Source: an uncultured Chloroflexales bacterium
GTDB lineage: Bacteria > Chloroflexota > Chloroflexia > Chloroflexales > Chloroflexaceae
Assembly: GCA_937925925.1 (NCBI GenBank)
Contig: CALANA010000229.1
Coordinates: forward strand, 1-39,575
Length of the DNA: 39,575 nt
Direction of reading: 5' to 3'
Below the pieces are notes generated by a model, which worked only from the letters and a program-made list of their open reading frames with translations, did no database searches and was not told where the DNA came from. A program made the translations under genes and the position numbers. This document shows, one piece after another, positions 15,342 through 24,500 of the stretch (positions are counted from its first letter, which is position 1; the number at the start of each line of letters is the position of its first letter).

Positions 15342-18071
15342 ATGCCGATGGCTATGCAGAGACCTGAGTTCTATCCTGGCCTGCCTGTAACGGAGGGCAT
15401 GCTGATACCCACTGAACGCGATCTGCCCCCTATTCCGCTTAAGCACACCGATATGCAGGTCAACATTATTGGCCCGATCTGCGATGTGCTGGTGACACAG
15501 CAATTTCACAACACGCACCAGCGCCCGGTCGAGGCGATCTATGTTTTCCCACTGCCCGAAGATGCCGCTGTCACCGCATTGACACTGACCATTGGTGAGC
15601 GGGTGATCCGTGGCGCGGTGCGCGAGCGCGAACAGGCGCGGCACGACTACGAGCAAGCTCGTGATCAGGGACAGGGGGCCGCGCTCCTGGAGCAAGAACG
15701 GCCGAACCTCTTTACCATCTCGGTCGCCAACATCCAGCCCGACGAGCAGGTGCAGGTGGCTCTCCGCTTTCATGATCGGGTGCCCTACGACAACGACGCC
15801 TTCGAGTTCGTCTTGCCCACGGTGGTGCTGCCACGCTATGTGCCGCCACAGCTCGCCGCCAGTACCGATGCGCAGCGGGTCACAAACACACCGCTGCTCC
15901 CCGCAGATACCCGCGACGGGCACACCCTCAGCATCGCCGTGACGCTGGATATGGGCAAACTGGTTGACCTCAGCAGCCCCACGCATGCGATTGATGTCCA
16001 CCCGGAGCGCGGCGCAACGCGGGTGACGCTCCAACAGGCTGATTCCATCCCGAACAAAGACTTTATCCTCCGGTACCGGGTCGCCAGTGCCCAATTTGAT
16101 GCTGCGGCTTTCACCTACCGTCCCGTCGATGAGCCGGGAACACTGCTGTTGATGCTCACGCCGCAGGTGCAACCCACGCCGGAACATGTGCTGCCGCGCG
16201 AGTTGCTGTTTGTGTTTGATCGCAGCGGCTCGATGAGTGGTGACAGTATTGTGCAGGCACGCAATGCGCTGCGGGCTTGCCTACGAGCGCTGAATCCTGA
16301 AGATACGTTTAATATCTTTCCCTTCGACAACCACGTGGAGCAGTTTGCGCCCCAACCCGTACCCTTCACCCAGGCCAATGTTGATCGGGCCGATGCCTAT
16401 ATCGAGCAGATCGATGCACGCGGGGGAACCGAGATCCTGCTGGCGCTGCAAACTGCACTGGAACAACCGCGTGATGCCGAACGGCTGCGTGTGGTCGTGT
16501 TTATGACCGATGGCGCGGTAGGTAACGAAGACCAGGTGCTACGCGAGCTACGCCGCACCCTGAACGAGGCACGGGTGTACGCCTTTGGCATTGGCACGGC
16601 GGTGAATCGCTTCTTGCTCGATAAGCTGGCCGAGGTCGGGCGCGGCACGGTTGAGTACATCTTTCCCGGCCAGGCGATTGAAGACGCGGTGCAGCGCTTC
16701 CAGAACCGCGCCGCCTTCCCGGTGCTGGTCGATCTGAGCCTCGACTGGGGCGGGGCGCGAGTCACCGATGTGTATCCACACCCGCTGCCGGATCTGTATG
16801 CCGGCCAGCCATTGTTAGTGATGGCGCGGTTCCACTCGCATGGACAGACACAGATCCGCCTGACTGGACGCACAACTCGCGGCGAATATACCCAGACACT
16901 GACGGTGGATTGGCCGCAGGCCACGCCGGATCGTGGCGCGCACTGGGCGACATTGACGCAACTCTGGGCACGCGCTCGGATTGACGCGCTGCTGACACGT
17001 GAGCGCGACGAGCCGCAGCAGCAGAGCAAAATCCGTGACGAGATCCTGGGGTTGGCTCTGGCGCAGGGCCTGCTCAGCCCCTATACGTCATTTGTGGCAA
17101 TTGAGGAGCGCCGAACGGAACACGCCAGCCGTGAGGCTGCGCAACCGGTCGTTGTACCGATCCATCTGCCGCAGGGCACGCGACGTGAGGCCTTTGAGGA
17201 AACATCACCTCCCATGTATGTGGCGGGATTGATGGGTAGGTCGGGCGCTAGCAGGGCACTCTTCCGCACTGCAGCCGCAGCGCCTCAACCGGTGAGTTAT
17301 AGCCCTGGTTCAGGTATGCGCGGTAGATTGCAGAAAATGGGACAGGCACTGGGCGAACTGCTGGGTGCCGGCCCAGAATCGGCCATGCCCGAAGCCGAGA
17401 CAGACGCAATGATGGCCTTTGAAGCGACCGGTTCTGCAGCGGTGCCGAGCGAAATCGGTCATCAGGCGACCACTACCGCTACACTGGCGGCCCGGCGCGA
17501 GGCTGCACTGCGCTACCTGGCTCGTGTCCAGAGCGTCAGCGGGGCGTGGGGCGAGTCGCCCGTGGTAACGGCGCTGGTCATGCTGGCCTTTTTGCGTCGG
17601 GGACACACTGACCGGGCGGGGAACTTCCGCCCGCAGTTGACCCGCGCTACGCGCTGGTTGAGCGCACAGGCGCAACAGCCAGCGGTGCCCCCCGTAGTTG
17701 CCTGGGCGCTGGCGGAACTGGCGGCAATGGCCGGTGGTTCGGCAGGACTGACCGCTGCGCGTGATAGTGCGCTGGCGCACGCAACTGCCGATGATGATCT
17801 AGATCGTGCCTGCCTGGCTCTGGCGCAGCATATGCCCCATCAGTCACCCACCGGCGATCCGCAGGCATGGCTGCACGATGAGCGCGGCGCACTGGCGCTG
17901 GCATTGTATGTCTGGAACAACGAGACGGCGACGCAAACGATAGCTGACCTGCTGGCACCGCACCAGCAGCATGGCGGTAGCGCCGATGGTGCGTTTGTAC
18001 CACCGGGCAGTCACGCCAATCAGCCCACGGCGGCACTCTTTGCGCTGACAGCGGTTGGGGCGCTGGTATAA
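15342..18071 (+). CDS. VIT and von Willebrand A domain protein with alpha-toroid-like tail
   Basis: A 909-residue protein. Residues about 20-165 form a VIT domain (DVLVTQQFHNTHQRPVEAIYVFPLPEDAAVTAL). A vWA domain starts near 285 with a complete metal-ion-dependent adhesion motif, DRSGSMSG from Asp293, and a later FMTDGAVGNE. After a linker, residues about 710-909 are helical and repetitive: SGAWGESPVVTALVMLAFL and RATRWLSAQAQQPAVPPVVAWALAEL recall the alpha/alpha-toroid repeats of prenyltransferase and terpene-cyclase folds. No signal peptide or membrane segment is evident, so it may act in the cytoplasm. Its role is unknown; vWA proteins usually work as binding scaffolds. The ATG at 15342 is preferred for AAAGGAG 7 nt upstream. 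Confidence 0.83.
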   Translation: MPMAMQRPEFYPGLPVTEGMLIPTERDLPPIPLKHTDMQVNIIGPICDVLVTQQFHNTHQRPVEAIYVFPLPEDAAVTALTLTIGERVIRGAVREREQARHDYEQARDQGQGAALLEQERPNLFTISVANIQPDEQVQVALRFHDRVPYDNDAFEFVLPTVVLPRYVPPQLAASTDAQRVTNTPLLPADTRDGHTLSIAVTLDMGKLVDLSSPTHAIDVHPERGATRVTLQQADSIPNKDFILRYRVASAQFDAAAFTYRPVDEPGTLLLMLTPQVQPTPEHVLPRELLFVFDRSGSMSGDSIVQARNALRACLRALNPEDTFNIFPFDNHVEQFAPQPVPFTQANVDRADAYIEQIDARGGTEILLALQTALEQPRDAERLRVVVFMTDGAVGNEDQVLRELRRTLNEARVYAFGIGTAVNRFLLDKLAEVGRGTVEYIFPGQAIEDAVQRFQNRAAFPVLVDLSLDWGGARVTDVYPHPLPDLYAGQPLLVMARFHSHGQTQIRLTGRTTRGEYTQTLTVDWPQATPDRGAHWATLTQLWARARIDALLTRERDEPQQQSKIRDEILGLALAQGLLSPYTSFVAIEERRTEHASREAAQPVVVPIHLPQGTRREAFEETSPPMYVAGLMGRSGASRALFRTAAAAPQPVSYSPGSGMRGRLQKMGQALGELLGAGPESAMPEAETDAMMAFEATGSAAVPSEIGHQATTTATLAARREAALRYLARVQSVSGAWGESPVVTALVMLAFLRRGHTDRAGNFRPQLTRATRWLSAQAQQPAVPPVVAWALAELAAMAGGSAGLTAARDSALAHATADDDLDRACLALAQHMPHQSPTGDPQAWLHDERGALALALYVWNNETATQTIADLLAPHQQHGGSADGAFVPPGSHANQPTAALFALTAVGALV

Positions 18072-18128
18072 TACTGGCGGCGTCTATAGGGGACAGGCGA
18101 TAGGGAATAGGGGACAGGCGACAGGGCA

Positions 18129-18193
18129 AGGAGTGAGAAACGAGAAATGCGAAACGAGGAACGCTCAGTATCGGTGTCTCGTTTCGTACTCCT
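18129..18193. repeat. Inverted repeat after the VIT/vWA gene
   Basis: AGGAGTgaGAAACGAG (18129-18144) and CTCGTTTCgtACTCCT (18178-18193) pair at 14 of 16 positions around 33 nt. It follows a purine-rich GGGGACAGG stretch. It could serve as a terminator for the upstream gene. Confidence 0.5.
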
Positions 18194-18227
18194 CTGTAGC
18201 ACAATCCTAAATCAGTTGTACAGCCCA

Positions 18228-18271
18228 GGACTCCCGGCTTTAGCCTGGTGGACTCCCGGCTTTAGCCTGGT
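18228..18271. repeat. 22-bp tandem repeat with GGCTTTAGCC palindrome
   Basis: Two exact 22-bp units and part of a third, each with the hairpin GGCT-TT-AGCC. Related units with GGCTTGAGCC occur at 20616-20995. Confidence 0.75.
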
Positions 18272-18303
18272 GGACTCCGATTCCTTATGCAGAAGGGAGA
18301 ACC

Positions 18304-19092
18304 GTGGTCGGAATCACAGTTGTTAAAGTCGGCGGTAATGAACTGGATGATCCAGGATTTCTCACCGAGTTGTGTGCCATTCTGGGAACACTGAACCGTC
18401 CGCTGGTACTGGTTCACGGCGGCGGCAAAGAAATCAGCGCTGCGCTGGAACACTATGGTCAATCGGTGCAATTCATTGATGGTCTGCGTGTAACACCGCC
18501 AGAGAGTATGGCGATTATGGAAATGGTGGTGTGTGGCACGATCAACAAGCGCATTGTGGCCCGCCTGGTGGCGGTAGGCAAGCGGGCGCTGGGGATGAGT
18601 GGCGTCGACCTGGGTTTGCTGCGGTGTGTACCTCACCGTCCGAACGGGATCGATCTGGGGCGGGTCGGGGCAATTACCACCGTCGATCAAGCCGTGCTAC
18701 GAGCGCTGCTAATGCTCGAGTGGTTGCCAGTGTTGGCACCGGTGGCACTGGGGCGCGATGATGGCCTGGCCTACAATGTCAACGCCGACCATGTCGCGCA
18801 GGCGGTGGCGGCGGCATTATCCAATGGTCAGACCGATTCTGCTGCTACTGAACTGGTGTTTGTCAGTAATGTGCCCGGCGTTATACTTGAAGATCAGGTT
18901 GTGCCCTGCCTTAGCGCCGCCGCAATCGAGCGGGGTATTCAGATTGGTGCGATCAACGGCGGAATGATCCCCAAGGTGCGTTCGGCACTGGCGGCACTCG
19001 ATGCGGGCGTGGGTTCCGTGCGGATTACCAACTTGAAGGGTCTGGCGGCGGGTGGGACGCGTATTACCAGAAGTGAAGATCAGGTACAATAG
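18304..19092 (+). CDS. argB: Acetylglutamate kinase
   Basis: Phosphorylates N-acetyl-L-glutamate with ATP, the second step of arginine synthesis through acetylated intermediates. The protein (262 residues) has the amino-acid-kinase fold: VVKVGGNEL at the N-terminus, VHGGGKEIS (glycine loop), the N-acetylglutamate-binding GLRVTPPESMAIMEMVVCG, the ATP-site segment LVFVSNVPGVI, and GGMIPKVRSALAAL. Length and motifs are complete. The start is a GTG with AAGGGAGA about 5 nt before. No arg gene lies beside it. A LysZ-type lysine role is less likely because no lysW-like gene is seen. Confidence 0.92.
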   Translation: MVGITVVKVGGNELDDPGFLTELCAILGTLNRPLVLVHGGGKEISAALEHYGQSVQFIDGLRVTPPESMAIMEMVVCGTINKRIVARLVAVGKRALGMSGVDLGLLRCVPHRPNGIDLGRVGAITTVDQAVLRALLMLEWLPVLAPVALGRDDGLAYNVNADHVAQAVAAALSNGQTDSAATELVFVSNVPGVILEDQVVPCLSAAAIERGIQIGAINGGMIPKVRSALAALDAGVGSVRITNLKGLAAGGTRITRSEDQVQ

Positions 19093-19104
19093 ATAAAAGG
19101 GACA

Positions 19105-19220
19105 GTAACCGTTCAGGTGGGTTGGTTTGGTGGGGCAGTGCCCCTCCAGGAGGTTCCCGGGGTTGCGGGGGCCTGCGGCCCCCGCAACCCCCGCTGGCGA
19201 ACGTTCCCCTGAACGGGTAC
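19105..19220. mobile_element. MITE-like element B, copy 1
   Basis: A 116-bp element with ends GTAACCGTTCAGGTG and CCCCTGAACGGGTAC (13 of 15 positions inverted). Flanks AAAGGGACA and ACAGGGACG agree at 7 of 9 positions, compatible with a 9-bp target duplication. Inside is a perfect hairpin with 15-bp arms (19159-19173 and 19177-19191, loop TGC). It lies 12 bp after argB. Confidence 0.65.
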
Positions 19221-19377
19221 ACAGGGACGCAACGAGCAGCACGAAGCGTGACGCAATGAGTTCAAAACAGGTTTCTAGGTACCCATATGCTGCGGTTATA
19301 CGAGTTGACCCGTAACCTGTCATCACCTCTCCCATTCCCCTCCCCGCAGGGGGCGGAATGGGGGGGAGGAGCAAGAT

Positions 19378-20097
19378 ATGATCATCACACCCGACATTCA
19401 CTATGTGCATGCAGGTGACATCTTTCGCGATCTGGATGCCCAGCAGCGAGCGCAGATTGAACGCTCAATGAGCTACAAAACCTGCTCTGCCGGGCAAATT
19501 TTACACTCGCCGGACGAGTATGGCGAGCAACTGTTTATCCTTAATTCAGGGCGAGTACGGCTCTACAAACTCTCGACCGAAGGCCGGGCATTGACACTGG
19601 CCGTATTGGAAGCAGTGACGATTTTTGGTGAGATGACTCTGGTCGGTCAGTGGATGCACGATAGCTTTGCTGAGGCGATGACCGAGTGTACCATCGGCGT
19701 GATTGACCGCGAGGCATTGCGCCAGATTTTGCAGCAGTATCCGAGCGTTGCCTTGAGCTTTATGGAGTTGATGGGGCAGCGCCTGCAAGCCATGGAGAAC
19801 AAGTTGGCCGATATTGCCTTCAAAAGTGTGCCGCAGCGCCTGGCTTCGGTGCTGATCAACCTGGCGCACAAGCCAGCAGGTGTAACGCCAGTCGAGGAAC
19901 CAGGATCAACCCGTGACACCACCTCACCCCAGGTCGTGCGGTATACGCATCAGCAACTGGCGGAGATGGTTGGTGCCTATCGGGAAACGGTCACAAAGGC
20001 CTTTGGTGAGTTTCGTGAAGCCGGGTTGATCCGGGTTGAGGAAGATAGGATCTACCTGACTGATCTGGAGCAGTTGCAGCAATTGGCAAACCGGTAA
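19378..20097 (+). CDS. Crp/Fnr-family transcription regulator
   Basis: A 239-residue one-component regulator. Residues about 15-130 form a cyclic-nucleotide-binding-type beta roll (LFILNSGRVRLYKLSTEGRALTLAVLEAVTIFGEMTLVGQ). A long dimer helix follows (MELMGQRLQAMENKLADIA). The winged helix-turn-helix at about 185-230 has YTHQQLAEMVGAYRETVTKAFGEFREAGLI, with the Arg-Glu-Thr-Val DNA-contact pattern of CRP. The Arg-Ser pair that holds the cAMP phosphate in CRP is not conserved (DSFAEA), and there are no cysteine clusters for Fe-S, so the signal is unknown. The start has AGGAG 6 nt upstream. A strong hairpin ends the gene. Confidence 0.88.
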   Translation: MIITPDIHYVHAGDIFRDLDAQQRAQIERSMSYKTCSAGQILHSPDEYGEQLFILNSGRVRLYKLSTEGRALTLAVLEAVTIFGEMTLVGQWMHDSFAEAMTECTIGVIDREALRQILQQYPSVALSFMELMGQRLQAMENKLADIAFKSVPQRLASVLINLAHKPAGVTPVEEPGSTRDTTSPQVVRYTHQQLAEMVGAYRETVTKAFGEFREAGLIRVEEDRIYLTDLEQLQQLANR

Positions 20098-20113
20098 GCA
20101 GTTGCTATGGAAA

Positions 20114-20157
20114 AACCCGCCGCTCTGTACGCTCACAAGAGCGGTAGGCGGCGGGTT
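20114..20157. terminator. Bidirectional terminator between convergent genes
   Basis: Arms AACCCGCCGC (20114-20123) and GCGGCGGGTT (20148-20157), plus the inner pair CGCTC/GAGCG, preceded by an A-run. It fits termination of the regulator and, in reverse, of the small - strand gene. A second stem, TCCCTGAT (20163-20170) with ATCAGGGA (20194-20201), lies next to it. Confidence 0.75.
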
Positions 20158-20211
20158 ACATCTCCCTGATTGTGCAGAGACACGGTTTAACCTATCAGGG
20201 ATAGCACGAGA

Positions 20212-20385
20212 TTACGAGCGATAGCGGCCCTGATCATCATACCGGGTTGGTTCTTCATCACGCAAAAACGGCCACCAGGGAAATAATTTTTTTGCCTGTA
20301 ATCCAACCCATGCCCACAGAATGCCCTGCAAGATTACCAGGACGAAGATCAGCAACAAACTAAACGTGCGAACATCCATATCCAT
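20212..20385 (-). CDS. Small single-pass membrane protein (57 residues)
   Basis: An unrecognised small protein with one membrane helix, SLLLIFVLVILQGILWAWVGL, followed by KKLFPWWPFLRDEEPTRYDD, a charged and aromatic tail. Three ATGs are closely spaced. The one at 20385 is 9 nt from AGGAG (20395-20399 on the - strand) and is preferred; the one at 20391 is too close. A good promoter (TTGCAA-17-TATAAT) lies about 100 nt upstream. It is convergent with the Crp/Fnr gene and shares its terminator. The function is unknown. Confidence 0.72.
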   Translation of the reverse strand: MDMDVRTFSLLLIFVLVILQGILWAWVGLQAKKLFPWWPFLRDEEPTRYDDQGRYRS

Positions 20386-20485
20386 AGCCATCCGCTCCTT
20401 TCTTACTCCCACACGACTACTACCGAGCCACGATTGAACACGATGCATCGAGTATAGCGTACCATACGTATCGGGTGCTGGTTTT

Positions 20486-20514
20486 ATTATAACCCACCTT
20501 GTACATATTTGCAA
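20486..20514 (-). promoter_or_regulatory. Promoter of the 57-residue membrane protein gene
   Basis: On the - strand TTGCAA (20514-20509), a 17-bp spacer, then a perfect TATAAT (20491-20486). Confidence 0.65.
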
Positions 20515-20615
20515 TAAGTTGAACTTGTAGGAACTCACCCGATGTGGATGACATTGGCACGTTCCTGGCCCGCTTTGACCTGTTTCATGATACCATGAGT
20601 GTTGTGAAGACTGGA

Positions 20616-20995
20616 GTCCCGGCTTGAGCCTGGTCTAGCTCCGTCCCGGCTTGAGCCTGGTCTAATACCGTTTCGACGTGAACATTCTGCATGTTCTTGT
20701 CATTCATACTCCAACGAGACTGCGTCTCCGTGGGGGTGTGAGGGCCTGCGGCCCCCAACCATATTTCCTGTCTGGTGCGGCGCGGCTTCGCCGCGCTGCA
20801 CCAGACAGGTGATTTCGGAGGAGGGGCGTTGCATGCAACGCCGCTACGCGCCCCTCGCAATCTCTTTCCGGGGGAAGTCTCGTTATCGTATGCGCAAGCG
20901 TAAGACTGTCCAAAGTATGCGAAGCGTCGAAATCAGATTGGTCTAGCTCCGTCCTGGCTTGAGCCTGGTCTAGCTCCGTCCCGGCTTGAGCCTGG
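20616..20995. repeat. 27-bp tandem repeat split by a MITE
   Basis: Units with GTCCCGGCTTGAGCCTGG lie at 20616-20642, 20643-20664 (first 22 bp only), 20951-20977 and 20978-20995. The missing GCTCC of the second unit is found at 20946-20950, after the inserted element and a duplicated TA. Confidence 0.85.
20665..20943. mobile_element. MITE-like element A, copy 2
   Basis: A 279-bp element starting ATACCGTTTCGACGTGAACA and ending GGTC, flanked by TA (20663-20664 and 20944-20945). It interrupts a 27-bp repeat unit, so its boundaries and the TA duplication can be read from the array. Inside lie a hairpin with 20-bp arms (20767-20786 and 20790-20809, one wobble pair, loop TTC) and an 18-bp perfect palindrome (20825-20842). 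Confidence 0.8.
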
Positions 20996-21002
20996 ATTTC
21001 CG

Positions 21003-21327
21003 TTCACAATTGCAATAGGATCGCTCTATACCCTACGACCGGAGTGTAGCGCGGCCATCGCTTGCGCCTGAAACGACTGTTTCGGCGATGCTATTTCCCC
21101 CCATAGCAAAAACTCATGCTACACTGCTGGCTGGTCTACCAGCATGGCAACTCAGCAGACATATTCTGCCAGCAGTGGTGGAAGCATTTCAGCGCTGAAT
21201 GCGCAACCCTCTCCGGCTACTCCTGGACGCTGGTGCTGGCAACGAGTTGGTAAGATGTGGGCAAAGAATCAGGTGCGAGTGCCGACATAAGAACTGAGGG
21301 GCCGACGCTTTCGCGTCGGCCCCTCAG
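21003..21327 (+). ncRNA. Candidate structured non-coding RNA
   Basis: A promoter-like TTCACA (21003-21008)-18-TATACC (21027-21032) precedes nested stems: CATCGC/GCGATG around GAAAC-GACT-GTTTC (21056-21090), and CACTGCTGGC (21122-21131) with GCCAGCAGTG (21168-21177). It ends with a perfect hairpin with 15-bp arms (21294-21308 and 21313-21327, loop TTTC), followed by TCTGTGTTT, like an intrinsic terminator. Transcript about 21039-21335. I could not match it to 6S, tmRNA, SRP or RNase P RNA. It may instead be stacked palindromic repeats. Confidence 0.35.
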
Positions 21328-21473
21328 TCTGTGTTTGCCGCATCGCATTGCGCCACACACTTGACGGACGCTTGCTGTAACGCCAGGACGCAACAACGTT
21401 CCCACGTTCTATTCTCTGTCCCTTGTCTCCTGTCAAACCTGTACAATCTGTCACCTGAAACTGTCATACTCTA

Positions 21474-21482
21474 TGGTATAAT
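21474..21482 (+). promoter_or_regulatory. Extended -10 promoter of the cyclase gene
   Basis: TGgTATAAT, a perfect extended -10. Transcription near 21489 rules out the TTG at 21482 as translation start. Confidence 0.65.
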
Positions 21483-21529
21483 TGCAAACTACCCATATCA
21501 AACGCTGTTATCAACAGGTACAGGCTGGC

Positions 21530-24500
21530 GTGCAAAGCAACATCTCCACCAATCAGGCGTTTCATGTGTATATCCCTATGGATCGTCGTCTGGCGCTGGT
21601 GCAGGGGGTGGAGTTGCCTGGATGGGCCGACGGCACGGTGTTGTTTGCCGACATTTCGGGCTTTACGCCTCTGACCGAAGCGCTCACCCAGACACTTGGC
21701 CCTCGGCGCGGAGTGGAAGAACTTACCCAGCAACTCAACCGCGTCTATGATGCGCTCGTCACCGAGGTTGACCAGTATGGCGGGAGTGTCATCGGCTTCA
21801 GCGGTGATGCCATGACCTGCTGGTTTGCCGATACGATGCCTGACCAGGCTGGCCCTGTTGCTCCTGCTGCCTACCGCGCCACTGCGTGTGCCCTGGCACT
21901 CCAGCAGCGGATGCAGCCCTTTGCGGCGATTCCGCTGCCCACGACCGGCACGGTCAGGCTGGCGCTCAAGGTGACGGTTGCCAGCGGCCCTGTACTCCGT
22001 ATGCTGGTGGGCGATCCACGTATCCAGCGCCTGGAAGTCCTGGCAGGTGCCACGGTTATGCGTATGGCCGATGCCGAACGTCTCGCTGCACAGGGTGAGG
22101 TGCTGATTGACCAGCCGACCTTCACCCAGCTCGCCAACGCGGTTGACGTGGCCGAATGGCGCACTCCTTCCTCGGCATCCCCGTCTACAGAAGAGGACGG
22201 GGATCTGTCCTTTGCCGTGATCACCAGGCTCCGGCAGTCCGTTGCTCCCACCCCCTGGCCGACGCATGCCATCGCTGCGCTCACGGCTGGTCATGCCCGT
22301 CCCTGGCTCCTCCCCGCTGTCTACGAACGCTTGCAGGAGGGTCTGGGCGAATTTCTCACCGAACTGCGTCCCGTTGTGGCCCTCTTTCTTCGCTTTGATG
22401 GCATCGACTATGAACATGATCCGACTGCCAGCGAACAACTCGACATATACATCTGTCGTGTCCAGCAATTGCTAACACGCTACGATGGCACATTTATGCA
22501 ATTAACAATTGGCGACAAAGGGAGTTATCTCTATGCCGCCTTTGGTGCCCCGATTGCCCACGAGGACGATACCCGAAGAGCAGTAATGTGTGCCGAGGAA
22601 ATCCGATCAACGTCCACCCTGCTGAATTTTATTCAAACCGTGCAGATTGGCATGAGCCAGGGCATCGCTCGTACCGGCACCTATGGCGGCACGACCCGTC
22701 GTACGTACAGCGCGCTCGGTGACGATGTGAATCTGGCGGCCCGGTTGATGCAGCTTGCGTCACCAGGTGAGATTCTGGTCAGTGGGCAGGTACAGCGGGC
22801 GGCTGCCGCTGCTTTCGATTGGGATATGCTGCCACCGATTGCCATCAAGGGCAAGCGTAACCTGGTACCTATTGCCCGTCTGGTACGAACGCGTGCGGTT
22901 GCCACGCCTGGTATCACCTATACGGGTACCCTGATTGGTCGCAGTGCCGAGCTGTCGTGTGCCACTGCATGGGCACAACCGCTGTGGGACGGTCAGTGTG
23001 CGGGAATCCTGTTCATGTATGGTGAAGCCGGTATGGGCAAGAGTCGTCTGGTAGATGAACTGCGCCGACAACTCAGCGCTGCACGATCCGTCCGCTGGTT
23101 TACCTGCCCGGCTGACAATCTCCAACATCAGTCGTTGTATCCCTTTCGCGCCTGGCTCCTGACGTATTTTCAGCAGCAAGCGGATCAACCGGAAGCCGTG
23201 AATAAAGCCCGTTTCGACCACATTCTCGATACGCTGATCGCTACGCTGGCACTGGCGCAGTCGCCAGAAGAGCAGGGTGGAGCAGAGCCGCTGACGGCAG
23301 GCAAACCGGCTGATGGAAGTGGTTCGTTGCCTGCCCGTATCAGCCAGTATGCACCGACAACCACCAGTCTGGACGTGGCTGAACTGCAGCGTACACGTTC
23401 ATGCCTGGGTGCCCTGATTGGACTGCGCTGGAGCGGCTCGCTCTATGAGCAACTTGATCCCCGGTTGCGCTTCGAGAATACCCTGGCTGCGCTCAAGACC
23501 CTGATCCTGGCCGAAAGCCAGCGGCAACCACTCCTCTTGCACTTTGAAGATGCCCATCTGCTTGATCCTGATACCCAGACCTTCATACAATTGCTGTTGC
23601 GCAACGTCACCTCTATACCCTTTGGCCTGATCCTGACCAGTCGCTATGCTGACGATGGGAGTGGCATCACGCTTACCCTGGATGCCAACGTCCCACAGCA
23701 GCGCATCGACTTGCGACCGTTGCCAGCGGAAGGTACACACGCTCTGGCGACCCAGATTCTCGGCGGTCAGATCGATGAGCCACTTGCGCAGTTGTTTGCC
23801 ACCCGCACAGGTGGCAATCCCTTCTTTATTGAGCAACTGGCGCTCGATCTGCGCGAACGCGGCTTACTGCAGCAGCCAGACTCCCACAATCACCCGGTAT
23901 CACTGCCTCCCCTATCCATAGCAGAAGGGGAACTCACACAGGCACTGGCTGCGAGGCGTGTCGTCTATCACCTGCCCGCCAGTGCCGACATTCCCGATAG
24001 TATCAATGCCGTGCTGGTGGCCCGTCTGGATCGTCTGGCAGCTCAGGTACGTGCGGTGGTACAAACGGCATCGGTGCTGGGTATGGAATTTGAAGTGCGC
24101 GTCCTCTCCTACATGCTCAAGCATGAGCATGATCTGCCCCACAGAATTCAGCAAGCCACGGCAGCCGCGATCTGGCAACCACTCAACGAGGTACGTTATC
24201 TCTTTCATCATGGTCTCCTGCGTGATGCGATCTATGCAATGCAAGTCGAGTCTCGCCTGCGCGAGTTGCATGCGCTGGCTGGTATGGCGTTGGAACAGAT
24301 ATATGCCAGCGATCTCACGCCCTACGCCGCCGATCTGGTGTATCATTTTCACAAAGCAGACGACCCCGAACGCGAGCGGCGCTATGCCCGTATCGCAGGC
24401 GAGGATGCGGCGAATCGGTTTGCCAATCTCGATGCTATCCGCTATCTGAACCGGACGCTCGAACTCACTCCGATGGACGATCATGCCGAACGCTATGCGC

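Larger units (their letters stand above)
20386..21529. other. Long intergenic region: repeats and possible RNA gene
   Basis: No protein gene seen. In order it holds a - strand promoter, a 27-bp tandem array split by element A copy 2, a hairpin-rich stretch treated separately as a candidate RNA, a purine/pyrimidine-biased strip (21405-21440) resembling the inverse of 18086-18130, and the cyclase promoter. Confidence 0.7.

Noticed and set aside
18304-19092. LysZ-type kinase of lysine synthesis instead of ArgB
   Set aside because: No LysW-like carrier or lysine genes are nearby, and the N-acetylglutamate site motifs look like ArgB.
21003-21335. 6S RNA, tmRNA, SRP RNA or RNase P RNA
   Set aside because: None of the conserved cores I know (tRNA-like end, GGAAG-type loop, P4 helix sequence) could be found.
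21482-21529. TTG at 21482 as start of the cyclase protein
   Set aside because: The codon overlaps the last base of a perfect extended -10 box, so it would lie upstream of the transcription start.
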